The notes: generated from the letters alone by a model not told the origin. DNA of 64,000 nt from JAJXTN01 sp038230895 (GCA_038230895.1 JBBRMJ010000005.1:1-64000); one strand, 5' to 3'; positions 15,108-24,597 are shown, counted from the stretch's first letter. Numbers and translations: made by a program.

Positions 15108-16754
15108 TTAATTATCACTATCAGAGGTCGTAGTGTTGCCACTGGCGTCGATGGTGGCCTTTTCGGTGACATCGAATTTGCGGATGTACTTACCAAACAT
15201 CAGACGAGTTTGCGAGTAAAGGGCGGCTGTGGAGCCGTAACAGATGGTGGTGATGGGTAGATACACCCATTGCAGCCACATGAACAGCGATCGGTGACGA
15301 CGATAGCGGGCCGGACGAGGTGGCAAAGTGCGCATGCTGACATAGAGCGAAGCGAAGAGGCCGAGCAAGCCGACGCGCTGCACATGGCTGACGAACACTG
15401 GTAACTCGATGGCAGCATAGCTCTGCGGATGCAAGAACGCCGGTACGAAGGCGGCAAAGGTGATGAGTGGCGCACCCACAGCCCAGCTGACATGGCCTTC
15501 TAGGGTACGGAGTAATTTGGCCAAGACATCGAGTTTGGGAGCTTTGCTGCGCCTGTGAAAACCCTGATTGGCGATGTAAGCCACATCAGATGCACCATAG
15601 GTCCAGCGGCGGAGTTGGATGAACTGGGCTTTCAGTGTTTTGCGGTAACCTTTGGCCAGCACCGCATCCTGATAGATCGGGATACTCAGGGGGTAGACGC
15701 GGTAATCACCATCGTAACGGAAATAACTGCGCCAGAAGTGGTGACCATCTTCGACGATGGTGCGAACACTCCAGAAATCCATCTCAATCAAGGCTTGCAT
15801 GCTCTGGGCATGGGCCGAGAAATTGCGCTCCAAGTGAGGTCGCTGCGTCAGGACTATATAGAAGAAGTTGTTACCGGTGGCGATAACGCGCATCGGCGCC
15901 GGGGCATCCCAAATGTTATTGGTGAACATGGGCAATGGCTGAAATGAGGCCCGGAGCGGGTTGGGTACGACACAGAAGGCATAGGTTAATGAAGCGAAAT
16001 AACGGGGGTCGGGACGATTATCAGCGTCCAGAGTCGTGACAATCACCGTCCGAGGTTCAATCTTCGCCCGCTCAAGATATCGCTGCAGTTCGCGACCGGC
16101 GAAGGTGACGTTACCGCCCTTGCCGATCACCTCATTCGGCATATTCTCCGGGTGTTTGACGGCCATAGCGTGGCGAAAATGATGTTTGTACAGATTGAGT
16201 AGCTCATGGACTCGAGCCTCGGCGACTTCCCCGGCCCGGCCCTCATAGGCGATGACCAGAATCATCTGGCTGGTGTCGAAATCGGCATTGACCACTGATT
16301 GAATCGTCGGTTCCAGTACTTCCCGCGACTCATTGACGGTGGCAATGATAACTGCGTGCACGAGTTCACTGGGGCGAAAATGGACTTTTCGACGATGTAA
16401 ACGCGTCAAATTGAGATGATGCCATTTGGGGCGTGTCATCGCCAACTCAGTCACTTCACCAGCTTCTAGATCGGCCACCAGACCAGTCCAATCGAGCGCC
16501 ATATGCTCCTTCATAATCCGATAACCAGCCAAAGCTCGGATATCAACGGCAATGCCCCTCACGAAGAAAATCAGTAAATAAGCCAAGATGAACACTACGG
16601 CCAGATTCACTTGGATATTCTGAATGGTGATATTTACAAAACTTAACAGCACTGGCAGGCAGAGAATCAGCCAGCTCAGCGCACCGGGTAGAATCTCAAA
16701 GAAGCGATACTGGCCATGCCGATCCTTCTCGAGTGGGATCTCAATATCGGTCAT
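15108..16754 (-). CDS. Processive family-2 glycosyltransferase (cellulose synthase-like), membrane
   Basis: 548 residues. Two N-terminal membrane helices (about 25-65), a cytoplasmic GT2 domain, then about four C-terminal helices. Motifs: AT-NESREVLEPTIQSV at the start of the fold, TLDADNRPDPRYF (DxD), ED in VEDGHHFWR and the QLRRW that marks processive GT2 enzymes. It should polymerise or transfer a sugar at the membrane; donor and product cannot be read. The upstream small membrane gene ends 2 nt before this start and is probably a partner. Confidence 0.88.
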   Translation of the reverse strand: MTDIEIPLEKDRHGQYRFFEILPGALSWLILCLPVLLSFVNITIQNIQVNLAVVFILAYLLIFFVRGIAVDIRALAGYRIMKEHMALDWTGLVADLEAGEVTELAMTRPKWHHLNLTRLHRRKVHFRPSELVHAVIIATVNESREVLEPTIQSVVNADFDTSQMILVIAYEGRAGEVAEARVHELLNLYKHHFRHAMAVKHPENMPNEVIGKGGNVTFAGRELQRYLERAKIEPRTVIVTTLDADNRPDPRYFASLTYAFCVVPNPLRASFQPLPMFTNNIWDAPAPMRVIATGNNFFYIVLTQRPHLERNFSAHAQSMQALIEMDFWSVRTIVEDGHHFWRSYFRYDGDYRVYPLSIPIYQDAVLAKGYRKTLKAQFIQLRRWTYGASDVAYIANQGFHRRSKAPKLDVLAKLLRTLEGHVSWAVGAPLITFAAFVPAFLHPQSYAAIELPVFVSHVQRVGLLGLFASLYVSMRTLPPRPARYRRHRSLFMWLQWVYLPITTICYGSTAALYSQTRLMFGKYIRKFDVTEKATIDASGNTTTSDSDN

Positions 16755-16756
16755 GA

Positions 16757-17128
16757 TTAGCGCAGTAAGAGGAGTGCGTTACCGATGATAATCGTCAATA
16801 GCAGCAATAGCACGCCAAGTGCCAGAATAGCCACCGCCAACTGGCGATGAATGTGGTACGCCCGTAAACTCAACATAATATGGGTCGCCAGCACCAACCA
16901 AGCAAAGCTAATGAAACTCAGCAAACCAGTAACCGTACCGTTCTTGTACGCGCTGAAGCCCAACGATGGTCGATACTGCACGATATAGCCATTGCCATGG
17001 CTGGTACCCAATCGAATCAGGATGAAAACCGTGCCGGCTATCGTCAGAAAAATATTAGTACTCAACAGCAGGAGCACTAAATGGTCGTGGAAATACTTCT
17101 TGGAGATGGTCATACGATTAGCTTCCAT
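16757..17128 (-). CDS. Small membrane protein, about three TM segments
   Basis: About 123 residues with hydrophobic segments near 20-38, 60-82 and 97-120. Start placed at 17128 because TATAGA lies 7 nt upstream as in other leaderless starts here; 17113 (MTISKKYF) and 17164 are alternatives. It precedes the glycosyltransferase by 2 nt in the same direction. Function unknown, presumably an accessory of that enzyme. Confidence 0.7.
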   Translation of the reverse strand: MEANRMTISKKYFHDHLVLLLLSTNIFLTIAGTVFILIRLGTSHGNGYIVQYRPSLGFSAYKNGTVTGLLSFISFAWLVLATHIMLSLRAYHIHRQLAVAILALGVLLLLLTIIIGNALLLLR

Positions 17129-17212
17129 TGTACCATCTATAACTCGAGATTGAATCCCCCGCACTCGTCCTGACTAGTTTGCTATAATACTTCGGTAATT
17201 GGCGTTGATTAC

Positions 17213-17289
17213 GCCGCCTTAGCTCAGCTGGCTAGAGCACCGCTTTCGTAAAGCGGGGGTCCGGGGTTCGAATCCCCGAGGTGGCTCCA
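17213..17289 (+). tRNA. tRNA-Thr (CGT)
   Basis: GCCGCCT pairs with AGGTGGC, TCCA end, anticodon loop TTCGTAA, T-loop GGTTCGAATCC. TATAAT lies near 17184. Confidence 0.95.
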
Positions 17290-17302
17290 TAGTTTTGGAC
17301 GA

Positions 17303-17377
17303 GCGGGTATCGTATAGTGGCTATTATGTAGCCTTCCCAAGGCTGAGACGAGAGTTCGATTCTCTCTACCCGCACCA
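17303..17377 (+). tRNA. tRNA-Gly (CCC)
   Basis: GCGGGTA pairs with TACCCGC, CCA encoded, anticodon loop TTCCCAA. Only 13 nt separate it from tRNA-Thr, so they are probably co-transcribed. Confidence 0.95.
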
Positions 17378-17441
17378 GGTTGCGTTTTACAGAGATAATT
17401 GCTATGATTACCCCTGTATTTCATGATATAACCGCAAGTAA

Positions 17442-17517
17442 GGGCTCGTAGTGAAGTGGTTATCACGCCTCCCTGTCACGGAGGAGATCGCCGGTTCAAA
17501 TCCGGTCGAGCCCGCCA
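17442..17517 (+). tRNA. tRNA-Asp (GTC)
   Basis: GGGCTCG pairs with CGAGCCC, GCCA end, anticodon loop CTGTCAC. A candidate promoter TTGCGT-N17-TATGAT lies in the gap after tRNA-Gly. Confidence 0.95.
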
Positions 17518-17518
17518 T

Positions 17519-17556
17519 GAAAAATGAGTCATCTTATGATGGCTCATTTTTCATAA
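17519..17556 (+). terminator. Intrinsic terminator after tRNA-Asp
   Basis: AAAAATGAGTCATC pairs with GATGGCTCATTTTT around TTAT. Confidence 0.9.
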
Positions 17557-17586
17557 CAAGTCTCCAGCAATCTGAAGCGGCGAAGC

Positions 17587-17712
17587 GTGAGCGTTAGCGA
17601 ACGGGCCGCTATCATTGCTATGCGTTTCGACACCGGTGATATCGGAACAACCATGAACGAGGTTGCCGCTTACGGCACAGCCGTCAAGATTCGACCAATT
17701 CATCAAAAATGA
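17587..17712 (+). CDS. Very small ORF (41 aa from GTG, or 30 aa from ATG 17620)
   Basis: The frame reads VSVSERAAIIAMRFDTGDIG and ends AYGTAVKIRPIHQK, a plausible small soluble peptide. Its stop overlaps the next start as ATGA (17709-17712). No clear Shine-Dalgarno; the upstream terminator of tRNA-Asp leaves little room for a promoter. No homology recognised. Kept because of the coupling and composition. Confidence 0.35.
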   Translation: MSVSERAAIIAMRFDTGDIGTTMNEVAAYGTAVKIRPIHQK

Positions 17713-17837
17713 AAAAACAGCAGCCTAATTCGCGCTTTCAAACGCACATCGTTGAACCACGTTGGCAACAAATCGCCAGTATAGGGATAGTCATCGTGAG
17801 TATCGTTTTATGGTTGGCTGTCACCTTCTGGCACTAG
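17709..17837 (+). CDS. Small single-pass membrane protein, 42 aa
   Basis: Begins MKKQQPNSRFQTHIVEPRWQ and has one membrane segment (about residues 22-41, rich in I, V and L) ending WLAVTFWH. The N-terminal half is basic, so the C-terminus should face outward. It is coupled to the preceding small ORF by ATGA. Function unknown. Confidence 0.5.
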   Translation: MKKQQPNSRFQTHIVEPRWQQIASIGIVIVSIVLWLAVTFWH

Positions 17838-17915
17838 TCAGATAGCTCGAAATATTGGGAATATTCTCTTTTGTGTATACCGCACAGGGAGAGCTGAACT
17901 TGGTACAATGATAAG

Positions 17916-18329
17916 GTGAAATTGGTACTACTTGATCGGCTTGAAGCGATTCGGCCATTTAGCGAAGCTGAGGCTTGGGGATTGTACCGAATCGCGGCAC
18001 TAAATGAGGCTGTGGGCTGGACATTACTTATTATTGGAGTGGCGATTCGACATTTTAAATGGCCGGGGCATGCCTATGCCGTACCAATCGCTGGACAGAT
18101 ACACGGCACCATATTTCTGATCTATTTTGGGGTGTTATTGGCTACCTATACCAGCCTGCGCTGGTCCCGTGGAAAGTTTGTGTTCGCTGCGCTGGCTGGT
18201 GTACCGCCCTATGGTTCCCTGCTCTTCGAACAATGGGCCGCCTATCAGCGCCGAACGAAACTTAGCCGCCGGCATACCCGCACTATTGTCTTGGCAATCT
18301 TAAACCAACGCTTATCTCTCCTGGTCTAA
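17916..18329 (+). CDS. DUF3817-family membrane protein
   Basis: 137 residues with three membrane segments: LNEAVGWTLLIIGVAIRHF, an adjacent HGTIFLIYFGVLLATYTSL and KFVFAALAGVPPYGSLLFE. The spacing and the HG and PYG motifs match DUF3817, of unknown role. GTG start; TACAAT (17904-17909) lies exactly 6 nt before it and no Shine-Dalgarno is present. The basic C-terminal tail is about 40 residues. Confidence 0.8.
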   Translation: MKLVLLDRLEAIRPFSEAEAWGLYRIAALNEAVGWTLLIIGVAIRHFKWPGHAYAVPIAGQIHGTIFLIYFGVLLATYTSLRWSRGKFVFAALAGVPPYGSLLFEQWAAYQRRTKLSRRHTRTIVLAILNQRLSLLV

Positions 18330-18415
18330 GCGAGCGAAGGGTCCACCTTTCCTCTGTCGCTACTGCGTGATACCCTAGAGACACAGAATAGGACTTTTGC
18401 AAGACGCTAACACCT

Positions 18416-19606
18416 ATGGAAAAACTCAAACGCGAGATATTACTGACCAAACTAGGCGAATCCAGTGCCGTGCTACTTTTTGTAATCATCTTTGCTGGCC
18501 TCGGAACATCCTGGCTGATAGTCTCGCATGCTGCCACTCCGACCGTCCCTGTTGAGCTCGAGACTGGTACAGTTACACCACCTGCCACCAAGAACAACGA
18601 TGCCACCGCCTCATCTGGCAGCAGCATTCAGTTTGGTACCGCACCGGTCTCCCCACCACCGCCAGCAGCTTGTGCAGTATCAATCTCTGCCACGCTTGTG
18701 AATAGTTGTCGACCTTGGATGGGCGCATCAGCTAATAAATATCCTCAGGTTGCTTCGGATACCAAAAGCCAGTTGCTATATCACGAACAGCGCCTGGGTC
18801 GGCAGCTTGATGTACTCCATGTTTATAATCCTGTTGGGTCAAACAGCTTGAACACGACGGCACAGTACTTTATAAATCGTGCAAATACCTACGTCATGCA
18901 GAACTGGAAGCCAGCCGCTGTCTGGGCCGATGCGGGAGGTGGCAATGCATCAGTGAATGCCACGATCGACCAGATGGCTGACAGTATCAAAACCGTTGCA
19001 CCGCATAAAATATTCTTAACGCTGTATCACGAACCAGAGAATGATGTATCGAGCGGTAACTGTACTGGGAATGCAAGTGGTGCCGCTTCCGGCAGTCCAA
19101 CTGATTACGTTAACATGTGGCACAATGTCCGCGCCCGTTTTGACGCTAAGGGCGTGAACAACGTGGTGTGGGTCATGAATTACATGAGTTTCTCTGGTTG
19201 GGACTGTCTGGTACCGCAGATGTGGCCTGGGAATAGTTATGTCGACTGGATAAACTGGGATCCCTACTCCTCAGGATCCGGCACGTGGAACACTATGATG
19301 AGCCGGTTTTACAATTTCTTAAGCCAAAATAGTGACACTACACATAACTACCTCTCGAAAACTTGGGGAATAAATGAGACTGGCCCTTACGGAAAGACGA
19401 ACGCTCAGCTCTACACATTTTGGGACGATGCGGCTGCCGCAGTGCGTGCGAACACCTATCCTCGAATCAAAATGTATCTGCCTTTCGATTCTATGGGCTC
19501 CTTAGGCGACCACCGAGTCGGCTATGATTCTAACGGCACTCTCGACCCAGTCGTTCAGCAGCATTACAATGCTTTCGCCAACACCGTACTCAATTACAGC
19601 CCGTAG
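18416..19606 (+). CDS. Secreted or anchored GH26-like glycoside hydrolase
   Basis: 396 residues. Membrane/signal segment at about 20-42, then a Pro/Thr/Ser linker to ~100, then a TIM-barrel-like domain. Two acidic residues sit where a retaining GH26 mannanase has them: FLTLYHEPENDV (acid/base Glu, near 200) and TWGINETGPYG (nucleophile Glu, near 320); NWDPY and WVMNYMS also fit. It probably trims a polysaccharide outside the cell, perhaps host or matrix glycan; substrate is inference. No Shine-Dalgarno found. Confidence 0.75.
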   Translation: MEKLKREILLTKLGESSAVLLFVIIFAGLGTSWLIVSHAATPTVPVELETGTVTPPATKNNDATASSGSSIQFGTAPVSPPPPAACAVSISATLVNSCRPWMGASANKYPQVASDTKSQLLYHEQRLGRQLDVLHVYNPVGSNSLNTTAQYFINRANTYVMQNWKPAAVWADAGGGNASVNATIDQMADSIKTVAPHKIFLTLYHEPENDVSSGNCTGNASGAASGSPTDYVNMWHNVRARFDAKGVNNVVWVMNYMSFSGWDCLVPQMWPGNSYVDWINWDPYSSGSGTWNTMMSRFYNFLSQNSDTTHNYLSKTWGINETGPYGKTNAQLYTFWDDAAAAVRANTYPRIKMYLPFDSMGSLGDHRVGYDSNGTLDPVVQQHYNAFANTVLNYSP

Positions 19607-19665
19607 CTGCCCCGTGCTAGTGGGTTGACCAGCAACATTCACGCGCGCAACCGGAATCAACTCAC

Positions 19666-20751
19666 TTAGATTCGGATATAGCTATGGGGTGGGTGTTTGG
19701 CTTGTAGTGGGCCGGTGTAGACAGTAATCAGCTGGAAAATGAATTGTATATGGGCGGCATGGACGCTCGTGGCCGTGCCATCAATCACTTTGAGAATATC
19801 GAGGTCGTAACCACTGTTAACAATACCAGAGGTTTGGCCTGGCTGTAATTTGAATAATTCCGCCGTAATAGCTGGTGCGAGGTTGGCATCATTTGGCGTG
19901 ATTGCTGCCGCGTACTGACCGCCGTTGGTCTTGGTGGTGACGTCTTCCGACAGTTGAGTTGCGACGATATTAAACGCCGTTCCAGTCAGCAACTGCCTGA
20001 GCGCTACTTGAGCGCGATCGGTAGTTGAGCTATCGAGTTTGGCAACCACGGCTTGCTGTAGCAGCTGCTGTTTCAGCTCACGCTTGAAATCTGTTTCATT
20101 CCAGCCCCAGAACTGATTGAGTACGTCATTGAAAACCCGTTGGCTATTCCCCAGTCGATTTTGACTACGCACCAAGGCCACTTGATCACTGACCTGCCGA
20201 TCAGTGACTGAGACATGGTTCTTGGAGGCCAATTGTTTGACATACGCAGCTTGAATAACCTGGGCCAAGGCCTGCTGTTTCAGCTTACGCAGCAGCGCTT
20301 TGTCCCGACCATTGAACTCAGCCGCCTGCTGGGTCTGGTAATAATGCATATTACGCCGTAATTCGAACAGATATGACTCGTAGCTGACCCACGATGGACC
20401 AGCTTTGGCCACCGGGAATGGAATAACTTTCGTGACGCCGTACATGAAGCCAGTGGTGGATTGCAGTTTATAGAGTGACACACCGCAATAACTGAAAAAG
20501 GCAACCACAACGAGCGTCAACAGTATGAGTGAGGTCCGCACCACACGATGCTTGGAGTGCTGTAATGGATAAATGTACTTCCGAGCGCCACTCAGCACCG
20601 CTTCACGGTGTTCAGCCACCGTCTCATTGGTAATTCGTGGCACACCAGATAAGGCCTCCGTTACCCGCTCCTCAGCCGCTTTGGGGCGCTTGAGGGCTTT
20701 GGGAACTTTTGGCAATCTAGGCTTCAGTTTCTTCAGTGTCGGATTCTTCAT
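19666..20751 (-). CDS. Membrane-anchored SurA/PrsA-like foldase
   Basis: 361 residues from ATG 20751. Very basic N-terminus (KNPTLKKLKPRLPKVPK), one membrane helix (LILLTLVVVAFFSYCGVSLYK), then a SurA-N-like helical domain and a PpiC-like C-terminal part (TNGGQYAAAITPND..., LKPGQTSGIV-type pattern LQPGQTSGIVNSGYDLDIL). It should help fold exported proteins on the outer face. The start overlaps the upstream PH gene by 35 bp; starts at 20781 or 20817 would overlap more. Confidence 0.75.
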   Translation of the reverse strand: MKNPTLKKLKPRLPKVPKALKRPKAAEERVTEALSGVPRITNETVAEHREAVLSGARKYIYPLQHSKHRVVRTSLILLTLVVVAFFSYCGVSLYKLQSTTGFMYGVTKVIPFPVAKAGPSWVSYESYLFELRRNMHYYQTQQAAEFNGRDKALLRKLKQQALAQVIQAAYVKQLASKNHVSVTDRQVSDQVALVRSQNRLGNSQRVFNDVLNQFWGWNETDFKRELKQQLLQQAVVAKLDSSTTDRAQVALRQLLTGTAFNIVATQLSEDVTTKTNGGQYAAAITPNDANLAPAITAELFKLQPGQTSGIVNSGYDLDILKVIDGTATSVHAAHIQFIFQLITVYTGPLQAKHPPHSYIRI

Positions 20752-21349
20752 GCGTTTGGTTCGGGGTTTGCGTCGAGGCATTCGCCGGATATGAACTGAT
20801 ATTAATTCCTTCGTCACGCAGTATATGGAGGAGCTTCTTCTGAATTTTGGCCGGATGATGTACGTCGTGTATCACCAGGTCTCCAACATATGTCTGCATC
20901 TTCATTGTACCAAATCCCAGCAGGGTTTCCTGCAAGCCCGACACCTCATAATTGACTGACTGAATCTGCGACAAACCCAAATCAGCCACCGCTCGATGAA
21001 ATAACCCTTTCTGTGTAATCTGAATAAAACGCTGATCGGTAATGATAAAAATGCTGAAATGCCAACCGATCCAACTTGGAGCGAATATCAACAGTCCCAA
21101 GAGGAAGCCTGCTGCCAGCCCACCGAAGAAGATGCCGAAACCAAGATTTGGGTTAATCGCTGCCGGGATTATCCCCACCAATGGCCCCAACAGCCCCAAT
21201 ACGAGACCTTTTCGCATCACTACCGGGTGTTTGCGAAATACAAAGAGTACTTCCTCGTCATCGAACTGATCAGCGAAATACTTATGATGCGTCACAACCC
21301 CAGAGGTTGGGTTTTTATCAGGATGCGGTGTTTGTTTGGCGGTAGCCAT
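20717..21349 (-). CDS. Bacterial PH-domain membrane protein
   Basis: 210 residues: a soluble N-terminus, two adjacent membrane helices (about 49-93), then a bPH domain (FSIFIITDQRFIQITQKGLFHRAVADLGLSQIQSVNYEVSG...LGFGTMKMQTYVGD) and an acidic tail. Role unknown. TAAAAT (21356-21361) lies exactly 6 nt before the ATG, without Shine-Dalgarno. Same orientation as the foldase, which it overlaps. Confidence 0.8.
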   Translation of the reverse strand: MATAKQTPHPDKNPTSGVVTHHKYFADQFDDEEVLFVFRKHPVVMRKGLVLGLLGPLVGIIPAAINPNLGFGIFFGGLAAGFLLGLLIFAPSWIGWHFSIFIITDQRFIQITQKGLFHRAVADLGLSQIQSVNYEVSGLQETLLGFGTMKMQTYVGDLVIHDVHHPAKIQKKLLHILRDEGINISSYPANASTQTPNQTHEESDTEETEA

Positions 21350-21377
21350 AGCTACATTTTACCACTTCAAATAGTTT

Positions 21378-21452
21378 TGGTGCCCCCGAGAGGACTCGAA
21401 CCTCTAGCTTCTCCTTAGGACGGAGTTATTTTATCCATTGAACTACGGGGAC
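21378..21452 (-). tRNA. tRNA-Arg (CCT)
   Basis: Minus strand: GTCCCCG pairs with CGGGGGC (one G-U), CCA encoded, anticodon loop GTCCTAA, T-loop GGTTCGAGTCC. Confidence 0.93.
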
Positions 21453-21493
21453 CCGTCTAGATTGTATACGGATTCGCGGAGTGAGTCACTCGC

Positions 21494-22006
21494 CTACTTC
21501 TTGGCGGGCCTGGCTTGGGTGTACTTGTCGTGGACGGTAGCGTATTCGAAAATCTCTTCTGGCTTGAACCAGTGGGCGATTTCTTGCTTAGCATCAGCAG
21601 CGTCACCGGAGGCATGAATCAAGTTCGGGATAGATACGCCGAGATTGTTGGCGTAGTCAAAGCTGATGTGGGAGTAATCACCGCGGACGGTGCCGGGTTC
21701 AGCACTCTTGGGCTCAGTGGTGCCGACCATTTTGCGGACTTGGGAGACGGCTTCAATACCTTCCAGCACCATGGCCATGACGGGTCCTTCTTGCATAAAA
21801 GCCAGAGTGACGTCGAAGGCTTGTTGGCCACGACGAGAAATCATTTTGCCGATGGTTTCGTAATGAGCAAAATAATGTTCTTCGCTGGGTTGAATAATTT
21901 TGGCGGCGACAATTTTTAAGCCGACATGTTCGAATCGAGTAATAATTTCGCCGACTATGCCCCGCTGCAGTGCATCAGGCTTGAGAATAATGAGGGTTTG
22001 TTCCAT
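21494..22006 (-). CDS. ndk: Nucleoside diphosphate kinase
   Basis: 170 residues, longer than the usual ~140-150. MEQTLIILKPDALQRG, MISRRGQQAFD and the active-site His in NLIHASGDAADAKQEIAHWF are clear. The HGSD motif of most NDKs reads HASG here. Extra residues sit in the middle (QSVRKMVGTTEPKSAEPGT is normal, the extension follows near 135) and in the C-terminal tail TQARPAKK. It balances NTP and dNTP pools, important where de novo nucleotide synthesis is missing (inference). Confidence 0.93.
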   Translation of the reverse strand: MEQTLIILKPDALQRGIVGEIITRFEHVGLKIVAAKIIQPSEEHYFAHYETIGKMISRRGQQAFDVTLAFMQEGPVMAMVLEGIEAVSQVRKMVGTTEPKSAEPGTVRGDYSHISFDYANNLGVSIPNLIHASGDAADAKQEIAHWFKPEEIFEYATVHDKYTQARPAKK

Positions 22007-22070
22007 ATGCGTAGGTATCCTATTTAGCTTATAGCTATTTTAACAGATATGGGGGGCTTGAGGCTAACGC

Positions 22071-22195
<125 letters not shown>

Positions 22196-22221
22196 ATGTC
22201 GCACAATGCTACAATAGGCTT

Positions 22222-23145
22222 ATGTTATTTGCCAAAGCCAAGACTGACTTTTTAGAGTATCTGGAGATCGAGCAGAACCGGTCCCAGAAAACGATTCAGA
22301 ATTATGACCATTATCTGACTCGTCTTGTCGATTTCGCTGGCGATATCAAAATCACCGACATCGATGCCGAACTCATCCGTAAGTGGCGGCTGTGGTTGAA
22401 CCGCTTGGGCACGAATACCTCCGATGAACTGGGCAAGGCGACTCAGAATTACCACCTTATCGCCCTACGCAGCTTCCTCAAATTCTGCGCGAAACGCGAC
22501 ATCCCTGCCCTGACGGCTGACAAGATTGAATTATCTCGCACCAAGCGTAAACAAGTCACCTTCTTGAACGAAGATGAGCTGGAACGAGTATTCCAACAGC
22601 CAGATGTCTCAAGTTTGGCTGGCCTGCGAGACCGAGCAATTCTGGAGTTACTGTTTAGCTCAGGCCTGCGTGTCAGTGAGCTGACAGGCTTGGACCGTGA
22701 TCACATCAATCTCAAACGGCGAGAATTCATGGTGCGTGGTAAGGGCCAGAAAGACCGGCCAATCTTCATCAGCGAGGCCGCGGCGACATGGGTGCAGCAA
22801 TATTTGGATAAGCGCCAAGATACAGCCCGACCCCTGTTTGTGCGCTACAGTGGCAGCAAAAAAGTCGATCTATCAGGTAATTTCCACCGGCTGACAGCGC
22901 GCAGCGTGCAGCGCTTAGTGGCCCGCTATGCCCTGCTGGCCGGCATCACCAAACACGTCAGCCCACACACACTCAGGCACTCGTTCGCCACCGATCTACT
23001 CATGAACGGCGCCGACCTGCGCAGCGTCCAGGCCATGCTCGGCCACAGTAATATCGCGACGACACAAATATATACACATGTGACTGATCCACATCTACGA
23101 GCGGTGCATGAGAAGTTCCATGGCAAGACTGCTGACAACCACTAG
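22222..23145 (+). CDS. xerC: Tyrosine recombinase, XerC/XerD family
   Basis: 307 residues, the Xer length. N-terminal SAM-like core-binding domain (FLEYLEIEQNRSQKTIQNYDHYL). Catalytic residues: Arg in SSGLRVSELTGL, Lys in GKGQKDRP, HTLRHSFAT (His and Arg), LGHSNIATTQIYTH (His and Tyr). It probably resolves chromosome dimers at dif; I did not find a dif site in the window. TACAAT (22210-22215) is exactly 6 nt before the ATG. Whether C or D cannot be said. Confidence 0.9.
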   Translation: MLFAKAKTDFLEYLEIEQNRSQKTIQNYDHYLTRLVDFAGDIKITDIDAELIRKWRLWLNRLGTNTSDELGKATQNYHLIALRSFLKFCAKRDIPALTADKIELSRTKRKQVTFLNEDELERVFQQPDVSSLAGLRDRAILELLFSSGLRVSELTGLDRDHINLKRREFMVRGKGQKDRPIFISEAAATWVQQYLDKRQDTARPLFVRYSGSKKVDLSGNFHRLTARSVQRLVARYALLAGITKHVSPHTLRHSFATDLLMNGADLRSVQAMLGHSNIATTQIYTHVTDPHLRAVHEKFHGKTADNH

Positions 23146-23146
23146 G

Positions 23147-24583
23147 TTAGAAGCACTCAGGCATACGAGGGAAATTAGTCGTAGTTGGTTTCGAACCATT
23201 CTGTAATGTCAGGGTGAGGACAACTGTCTCTTTTATGGTTTTGCAACCTAATGGATACGCTGGCAAGTTACCTGGGTCCTTATAGGTGTGCTCTATAGTC
23301 TCTCCGAGTTGACAGGCAGTGGTTGAGGTGGTGCCGTCGCCCCAGTCCCAGACACAGCTCACCACGGGTGAATTATTTACAGAGTTATTTCTGAAGCCAC
23401 GTGTGAAGACATAGCTACCACCTGGAGGTGCCCCTACACCGCCAGGGCCGACACAATTTGGTGCACATGGTTTGCCTGGCGAGCCAATCGCAGCATCGCC
23501 ATTTGGTGAAGCAACGCTAAACTTGCAAGGGTTAGTGGGGCTCGACAAACCATAGGGGTCATCATACGTGGTGTTATTGAGCTGTGTAACCAATCGCTTG
23601 CATACGTTCTGTGCTTCGATGGTGTAGTCAACAATGTCTTGATTATTGTCGAGCGCGACCCGAACTGAAAGACGTTTTAGGACATTTCGTGCTTTGCCGG
23701 TAACGTCGATCACCGCTTGTCCGCCATTAAAGGTGATCGGTGAGCTACCTCTCTCCGCCGAAATTTTGATATCTGAAACATCGTAGGTATCAAAAATATG
23801 GAATAGGAATGGCCCGCTGACTCCTGGCGTAGTCACTGTTACGCTGCATAATCCTGCCCCCGTACAGTTGCCACCAACTATCTGCGCTTGATTGGCAACG
23901 GCAGTGCTATAGGTGGTGCTCCCACCGGTGTTCGAGGGGAAAAGATAGGCTGTAAACGTATTAGTTATTAAGCTATTACGATCTACGCCGCTACCCAAAG
24001 GCGTCATCGAAAACTGCAGAACTGCCGGGCAATTAGCCGCATTCCAGACGTCTTCAGGACTAAATTTAGCTGCCGGGCAGCTGGCAGTTTGCCCGTCAAG
24101 ACTTTGCCATGACACTGTAACGCTGTCAGGCGAACTCGATGTATCAGAGACTACTGTCCAAGCAGTGTTCGGATCGACTGTTTTCTCAAGAACCTTGGTT
24201 TCGGTGTTGACGATAACACAGCTGTACTCTGCCCCAACTGCGGCGTTGATAACGGCACTGGTAGTCCCAGGTAATGGCAACGGAACACAGGTGTTGGTAT
24301 TAGCATTAGGTATCGCAGTTCCCGCTTTTAAGGCCTGCACCGCGTCATTGATGCCACTTTCGGCGGCATAATAAGCCTGACTAGCTAATTGGCTATTCAG
24401 TGCTTGCTTTTGCTCGTGACGAGTTAATTGGGCGAAGCCAACAGTTAGTAGGGCCAGGACTAAGACCAGGACTAACCCGATAACGAGCGAAGCAAACCCA
24501 TCTTCGTCATTCTGTGCTGACTTCTGCTGGTGCTCTTGCATGGCTCGTCCCTGCTTCTTACTGTCGCTCATAAAGGTAATCAT
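23147..24583 (-). CDS. PilX-like pilus protein with PKD-like C-terminal region
   Basis: 478 residues from ATG 24583, placed by TTGAGGAG upstream; a TTG at 24601 is the alternative. One membrane helix near residues 30-52 (FASLVIGLVLVLVLALLTVGFA) followed by a PilX-N-like pattern (QLASQAYYAAESGINDAVQAL), then a long Thr/Ser/Asn-rich exported part with many Cys, and a C-terminal PKD-like motif (CVWDWGDGTTSTT...HTYKDPG). Last gene of the prepilin cluster; overlaps the gene before it only at the alternative start. Confidence 0.75.
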   Translation of the reverse strand: MITFMSDSKKQGRAMQEHQQKSAQNDEDGFASLVIGLVLVLVLALLTVGFAQLTRHEQKQALNSQLASQAYYAAESGINDAVQALKAGTAIPNANTNTCVPLPLPGTTSAVINAAVGAEYSCVIVNTETKVLEKTVDPNTAWTVVSDTSSSPDSVTVSWQSLDGQTASCPAAKFSPEDVWNAANCPAVLQFSMTPLGSGVDRNSLITNTFTAYLFPSNTGGSTTYSTAVANQAQIVGGNCTGAGLCSVTVTTPGVSGPFLFHIFDTYDVSDIKISAERGSSPITFNGGQAVIDVTGKARNVLKRLSVRVALDNNQDIVDYTIEAQNVCKRLVTQLNNTTYDDPYGLSSPTNPCKFSVASPNGDAAIGSPGKPCAPNCVGPGGVGAPPGGSYVFTRGFRNNSVNNSPVVSCVWDWGDGTTSTTACQLGETIEHTYKDPGNLPAYPLGCKTIKETVVLTLTLQNGSKPTTTNFPRMPECF

Positions 24584-24597
24584 AATCAGTATACTCC

